Of a DNA stretch of 8,650 nt, positions 5,787 to 8,650 are shown piece by piece; positions within the stretch are counted from its first letter, which is position 1; each line of letters begins with the position of its first letter. The notes under the pieces were generated by a model that was not told where the DNA came from, made no database searches, and was given only the letters and a program-made list of their open reading frames with translations. The stretch lies in the NCBI GenBank assembly GCA_041493205.1, contig JBGPYM010000129.1:1-8650 (forward strand), in the 5' to 3' direction. The translations under genes were made by a program, and so were the position numbers. Origin of the DNA: JBGPYM01 sp041493205. Its GTDB lineage: Bacteria > Bacteroidota > Ignavibacteria > UBA10030 > UBA6906.

Positions 5787-7895
5787 TTATGGCTCTTCTC
5801 CGCGATAACCCAGGACGCGCATTGCGTTCAGAATGACGGCAAGGGCGGCACCATCGTCCGCAAGAATTGCCATCCAGAGCGTCGCGGGGCCGGCCAGCGC
5901 GAGGGCGAGGAAAAGCAGCTTCACGCCCACCGCGATGCCGATATTCTGGCGCACGATGCGCAGGGTCGCGCGGCTGAGCCCGAACAGATACGGCAGATGG
6001 GTGAGCCTGTCACTCATCAGGACCACATCCGCGGTGTCGAGGGCCGCATCGGTCCCTGCAACCCCCATGGCAATGCCGACCGACGCCGCCGCAAGGGCCG
6101 GCGCGTCGTTGATCCCGTCACCCACCATTGCCACCGTTCCCGCTTCCCGTTTCAACTGTTCTATCGCAGCCACTTTTGCCGCCGGAAGGAGGGAAGCGCG
6201 CACATCATCAATGCCGAGTTCCCGTGCGATCTCCTGTGCGGCTGCTGGGGTATCACCGGAAAGCATCACGATCTTCCGTATGCCCATCAACCGCAACCGG
6301 GCCAGCGCAGACGCGCCGTGACTCCGGATCCCATCCCTGAATGCGATGATGCCCAACGGATGTCCGTTTGCACCGAGAACGATCGTCGTTTTCCCGGCTG
6401 CCGACAGGGCGTCCATCTGACGGGCCGCATCGGGCGTCATGACCCCCGATTCTTCTCCGAGCGCCCTGTTGCCCAGCGTGTACGTGACGCCCCCGATCCG
6501 TCCTCTGACTCCCCTGCCGGGAATTGCCTCGAATGCGTCGACGCCCAGAGCATCGGACCGGACCGACTCCCGCTCCGCGGCTATGAGGGCTGCCGATGCA
6601 AGATGATGTTCGGAATACTGTTCAAGCGCCGCGACGATCGCAAGGAGCTCGCCCCTGGAACGGGAATCGAGCGGAAGGACATCTGTCACCCCGGGCACGC
6701 CCGCTGTCAGCGTGCCCGTTTTGTCGATCGCGAGCACCGCGACGCGTGCAAGGGTCTCGATGTGCATCCCCCCCTTCACGAGAATCCCGCTCCGGGCCGC
6801 CCGTGTTATTGCACTGACAATCGCTACCGGGGTTGCGATGACGAGGGCGCAGGGGCAGGCGATCACCAGGAGGACCAGGGCCCGGTACAACCACGCCAGC
6901 GGGTCGGCGCCGGCGAGGAGCGGGGGGAGGGCGGCGACCGCAGCAGCCATTGCCAGCACCGCCGGAGTGTAGACGCGCGCGAACCTGTCGACGGACTGCT
7001 GCACCGGGGCACGGCGCAACTGCGCTTCCTCCACGAGCTTCATGATCCGGGCGATGGCTGAATCCTCCGCCCGTGCGGTGACCCGGACGCGGAGCGCGCC
7101 GGTACCGTTGAGCGTTCCGGCATGGACCGTTGCGCCGGAGAATTTCATAACCGGGGCCGATTCACCGGTGACGGGCGCTTCGTTCACCGGGGAAGAGCCT
7201 TCGCTCACGGTGCCGTCAAGCGGGATCCGCTCACCCGGCCGGACGATGATCATCGCTCCCGGAGGGACGTCGCCGACTTCGATGAGCTCCACTCCTCCGT
7301 TGCTGATAACAGCGGCCCGGTCGGGTGAAAGCGCAAGGAGGGACTTGAGCGCTTTCCGGGTCCGTTCGTTACTGTAGGTCTCCAGCATCAGCGCGACGGC
7401 GAACAGCACGATGACCGCCGCGCCTTCTTCCCATTTGCCGATCAACAGGGCGCCTGCGACGGCGACACTCATCAGCACGTTCATGTCGAGGGATCGCGTG
7501 CGGAGCGCCCCGAACGCTTTTCGGGCAACTTTCCATCCGCCGATCAGAATCGCGGCACCGAAGAGGACCCGCGCCGTCATTCCGTTGCCGGCCGCCAGAC
7601 CGGCGAGCGTCAGGAGTCCCGCTCCACCGGCGGAAATTCCCGCGGCGTGCGCGCGGAAGAACGGCTGGCGTTCCGGCGGTGCATCCCTCCGCCTCCCGTC
7701 AAACCCCGCCCTGCGGATTTCCTGCAGCACGTTCCGTCCGTCAATCGGTTTCACCAGGCGGAGCTCTGACGTCACGCTGTTGAATTCGTACGCGTCGCAG
7801 CCGATGGAACCATCCAGCGCCTTCCGGAGCACCGTCTCCTCCGTTGCACAGCAGACGCCAGAGACCACGTAGCGCGCTTCATCACTCCGCAACAT
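5787..7895 (-). CDS. P1B-2-type heavy-metal (Zn/Cd/Pb) exporting ATPase, ZntA/CadA-like
   Basis: This 702-residue inner-membrane pump uses ATP to export Zn2+, Cd2+ or Pb2+. The N-terminal metal-binding-like domain (about 1-68) carries GVCCATEE (C15, C16, E19), a CCxxE variant recalling plant Zn/Cd pumps rather than GMxCxxC. Hydrophobic helices precede the actuator motif TGES (243-246). The transmembrane metal site is CPC (347-349), and the phosphorylated aspartate is D391 in DKTGT. A GRGVRG nucleotide loop is at 460-465, and the hinge GDGINDAP is at 592-599. In the last helices, N651, K659 and ADDG (679-682) match the Lys/Asp pair of P1B-2 Zn/Cd pumps, ruling out a copper ATPase. The usual SEHP reads SEHH (428-431). 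The start overlaps the repressor gene by 14 bases and has GGGGG at 6 bases, so it is translationally coupled. It is controlled by the repressor-operator pair upstream. Confidence 0.94.
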   Translation of the reverse strand: MLRSDEARYVVSGVCCATEETVLRKALDGSIGCDAYEFNSVTSELRLVKPIDGRNVLQEIRRAGFDGRRRDAPPERQPFFRAHAAGISAGGAGLLTLAGLAAGNGMTARVLFGAAILIGGWKVARKAFGALRTRSLDMNVLMSVAVAGALLIGKWEEGAAVIVLFAVALMLETYSNERTRKALKSLLALSPDRAAVISNGGVELIEVGDVPPGAMIIVRPGERIPLDGTVSEGSSPVNEAPVTGESAPVMKFSGATVHAGTLNGTGALRVRVTARAEDSAIARIMKLVEEAQLRRAPVQQSVDRFARVYTPAVLAMAAAVAALPPLLAGADPLAWLYRALVLLVIACPCALVIATPVAIVSAITRAARSGILVKGGMHIETLARVAVLAIDKTGTLTAGVPGVTDVLPLDSRSRGELLAIVAALEQYSEHHLASAALIAAERESVRSDALGVDAFEAIPGRGVRGRIGGVTYTLGNRALGEESGVMTPDAARQMDALSAAGKTTIVLGANGHPLGIIAFRDGIRSHGASALARLRLMGIRKIVMLSGDTPAAAQEIARELGIDDVRASLLPAAKVAAIEQLKREAGTVAMVGDGINDAPALAAASVGIAMGVAGTDAALDTADVVLMSDRLTHLPYLFGLSRATLRIVRQNIGIAVGVKLLFLALALAGPATLWMAILADDGAALAVILNAMRVLGYRGEEP

Positions 7896-8244
7896 GGCGC
7901 GCCCCCAGCCGGATCAGGTCTTCGATATGGTCATCGTCCAGCATGTAATACGTCATTTTCCCCTCCCGCCGGTAGGCCACCAGCCTCATCGCCTTCATGA
8001 TGCGGAGCTGATGCGACACAGCGGATTCGCTCATACCGACCAGGCCGGCAATGTCACTGACGCAGAGTTCCTGCCGGGCAAGGACCAGGCAAATCTTCAG
8101 GCGGGTTTCATCGCCCAGCATCTTGAATGTCTGGCTCAGCCCCTGCAGGACGTCGGGTGCATGGATGGCACGGCGCGCGTCTTCCACCTGCCTGCGGTGG
8201 AGGACCGTTCCGTGCGTCGTATACGGGGCGTGGCGCGGTTTCAT
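7882..8244 (-). CDS. ArsR/SmtB-family zinc-responsive repressor
   Basis: This 120-residue winged-helix metal sensor is predicted to bind its operator without metal and to release it when Zn (or Cd) binds, de-repressing itself and the downstream ATPase. The helix-turn-helix covers about 61-87, with the recognition helix at ESAVSHQLRIMK (73-84), followed by the wing RREGKMTYYML. D104, H106, H117 and E120 form the complete alpha-5 zinc site of SmtB/CzrA, at the same residue numbers as in SmtB. C61 and D64 of the alpha-3N site are also present, but the N-terminal cysteine ligand is missing and H5, H11 and H16 are nearby instead. This numbering match supports ATG 8244, although its ribosome-binding site (CGGA) is weak. 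It is the first gene of the operon and overlaps the ATPase by 14 bases. Confidence 0.94.
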   Translation of the reverse strand: MKPRHAPYTTHGTVLHRRQVEDARRAIHAPDVLQGLSQTFKMLGDETRLKICLVLARQELCVSDIAGLVGMSESAVSHQLRIMKAMRLVAYRREGKMTYYMLDDDHIEDLIRLGARHVAE

Positions 8245-8265
8245 GGGAATCCGTCAGCAAACAAT

Positions 8266-8279
8266 TGAACAACTGTTCA
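8266..8279. promoter_or_regulatory. SmtB/ArsR-type operator palindrome
   Basis: TGAACA-AC-TGTTCA is a perfect 6-2-6 inverted repeat, the known core of SmtB/ZiaR-family operators. Two outer pairs (C8262-G8283, A8263-T8282) extend it imperfectly to 10-base arms. It sits just downstream of the -10 box, around +2 to +15 of the expected start, where bound repressor would block initiation. It lies 22 bases before the repressor's ATG, so autoregulation is expected. Confidence 0.85.
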
Positions 8280-8287
8280 TATGTTAC

Positions 8288-8316
8288 AATATATCTATTT
8301 GCAGGGAATGTGTCAA
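8288..8316 (-). promoter_or_regulatory. Near-consensus sigma-70 promoter of the repressor-ATPase operon
   Basis: On the minus strand there is TTGACA (8316-8311, perfect), a 17-base spacer and TATATT (8293-8288, 5 of 6). Transcription would start near 8281, giving a leader of about 37 bases. The local A+T richness (8261-8300) contrasts with the GC-rich surroundings. The -35 box lies only 7 bases beyond the PAP2 gene's stop codon. Confidence 0.8.
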
Positions 8317-8323
8317 GGGGGGA

Positions 8324-8650
8324 TCAGGCGTCGGGAAACCGGCTTTCCATTGTCCCCAGGCGCTCTTTCGTGAAGGCGTACAGGCGGGGCGCGGTGGCTA
8401 CGCAGAGTATCATGAAGAGGACGCCGCCAAGTATGTCAACGGCATAGTGATACCGCTGGTAGACCGTCGCGATGATCAACAGGGTGCCCGTGATAAGCAC
8501 AGGCCAGCGGAGACGGATCCTGTACCGGACGCTCAGGTACATGAGGACGAGGGTCATCATCGTGTGACCGCTCGGGAACACGTCGCGCTGTGTTCCGGCC
8601 ACGGCTACCTCGTTCGGCACGCCCATGGGCACCGAGCCGCCAAAATTGAC
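8324..8650 (-). CDS. PAP2-family membrane phosphatase / AUR1-like, C-terminal part (5' end outside window)
   Basis: The last 108 residues of a type-2 phosphatidic-acid phosphatase-like membrane protein are visible; the frame stays open to the right edge. PAP2 enzymes hydrolyse phosphate esters of lipids at the membrane, or in AUR1-like relatives transfer lipid headgroups. FPSGHT (about 25-30) is the PAP2 C2 motif with its histidine. TVYQRYHYAVDILGG is the C3 region with the catalytic His and Asp. The usual SR of C3 is replaced by AT, and the pattern VYxRYHYxxD is what I associate with the PAP2_3 (AUR1-like) subgroup. Three hydrophobic segments are seen, around the C2 motif, before C3 and after it. 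It ends 7 bases before the metal operon's promoter and is probably functionally unrelated to it. No terminator is visible. Confidence 0.85.
   Translation of the reverse strand, partial: VNFGGSVPMGVPNEVAVAGTQRDVFPSGHTMMTLVLMYLSVRYRIRLRWPVLITGTLLIIATVYQRYHYAVDILGGVLFMILCVATAPRLYAFTKERLGTMESRFPDA

Noticed and set aside
5997..7061. Plus-strand open frame of 354 codons opposite the metal ATPase
   Set aside because: It is entirely antisense to an ATPase with all catalytic motifs, has no domain signature, and is rich in Arg/Gly/Pro/His as expected for a mirror frame in GC-rich DNA.
1..8650. Search for mobile elements, CRISPR arrays, tRNA/rRNA genes and toxin-antitoxin pairs
   Set aside because: No transposase or integrase motifs, no direct repeat series and no tRNA-like cloverleaf were seen on either strand; gene packing leaves no gap over 150 bases.

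Overview
This is an 8.65 kb, GC-rich (about 60%) bacterial chromosomal segment. Gene content looks like the Bacteroidota/Chlorobiota/Ignavibacteriota (FCB) group: the malate dehydrogenase resembles the Chlorobium lactate-dehydrogenase-like type, and it lies next to rplU-rpmA, an exported barrel-like protein and a lipoprotein of no recognised family. The two promoters that can be read have TTGACA-type -35 boxes with 17-base spacers. They do not resemble the TTTG/TAnnTTTG pattern of Bacteroidia, which favours a Chlorobi/Ignavibacteria-like or other lineage. This placement is inference; no rRNA or tRNA is present to anchor it.

Left part (1-3271, plus strand): three closely packed genes. They are the 3' part of a beta-CASP metallo-beta-lactamase RNA-processing nuclease, a 643-residue exported protein that is probably an outer-membrane beta-barrel, and a small RsbW/SpoIIAB-like ATP-binding protein (probable anti-sigma serine kinase). 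Spacings are 9 and 11 bases and each downstream ribosome-binding site overlaps or abuts the upstream stop, so they are probably co-transcribed.

Middle part (3293-5776, minus strand): a promoter at 5748-5776 drives rplU (L21) and rpmA (L27). After a 143-base gap holding two perfect GC-rich hairpins come mdh and a lipoprotein gene that starts 3 bases after the mdh stop. The lipoprotein converges on the RsbW-like gene with only 21 bases between the stops.

Right part (5787-8650, minus strand): a zinc/cadmium-type homeostasis operon. A SmtB-like ArsR repressor overlaps by 14 bases a P1B-2 heavy-metal ATPase. A near-consensus sigma-70 promoter upstream carries a perfect TGAACA-N2-TGTTCA palindrome over its expected start site, giving a complete metal-responsive repressor/exporter circuit. 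The window ends inside a PAP2-type membrane phosphatase.

Most of the window is well-understood housekeeping and metal-homeostasis biology; I found no clearly new system. The points most worth a second look are the repressor's SmtB-identical metal-ligand positions with histidines in place of the N-terminal cysteine, the SEHH variant of the ATPase's HP motif, the unassigned barrel protein coupled to an orphan anti-sigma-like kinase, and the hairpin pair between rpmA and mdh. All intergenic stretches are under 150 bases, so no gene-free region exceeds 300 bases.
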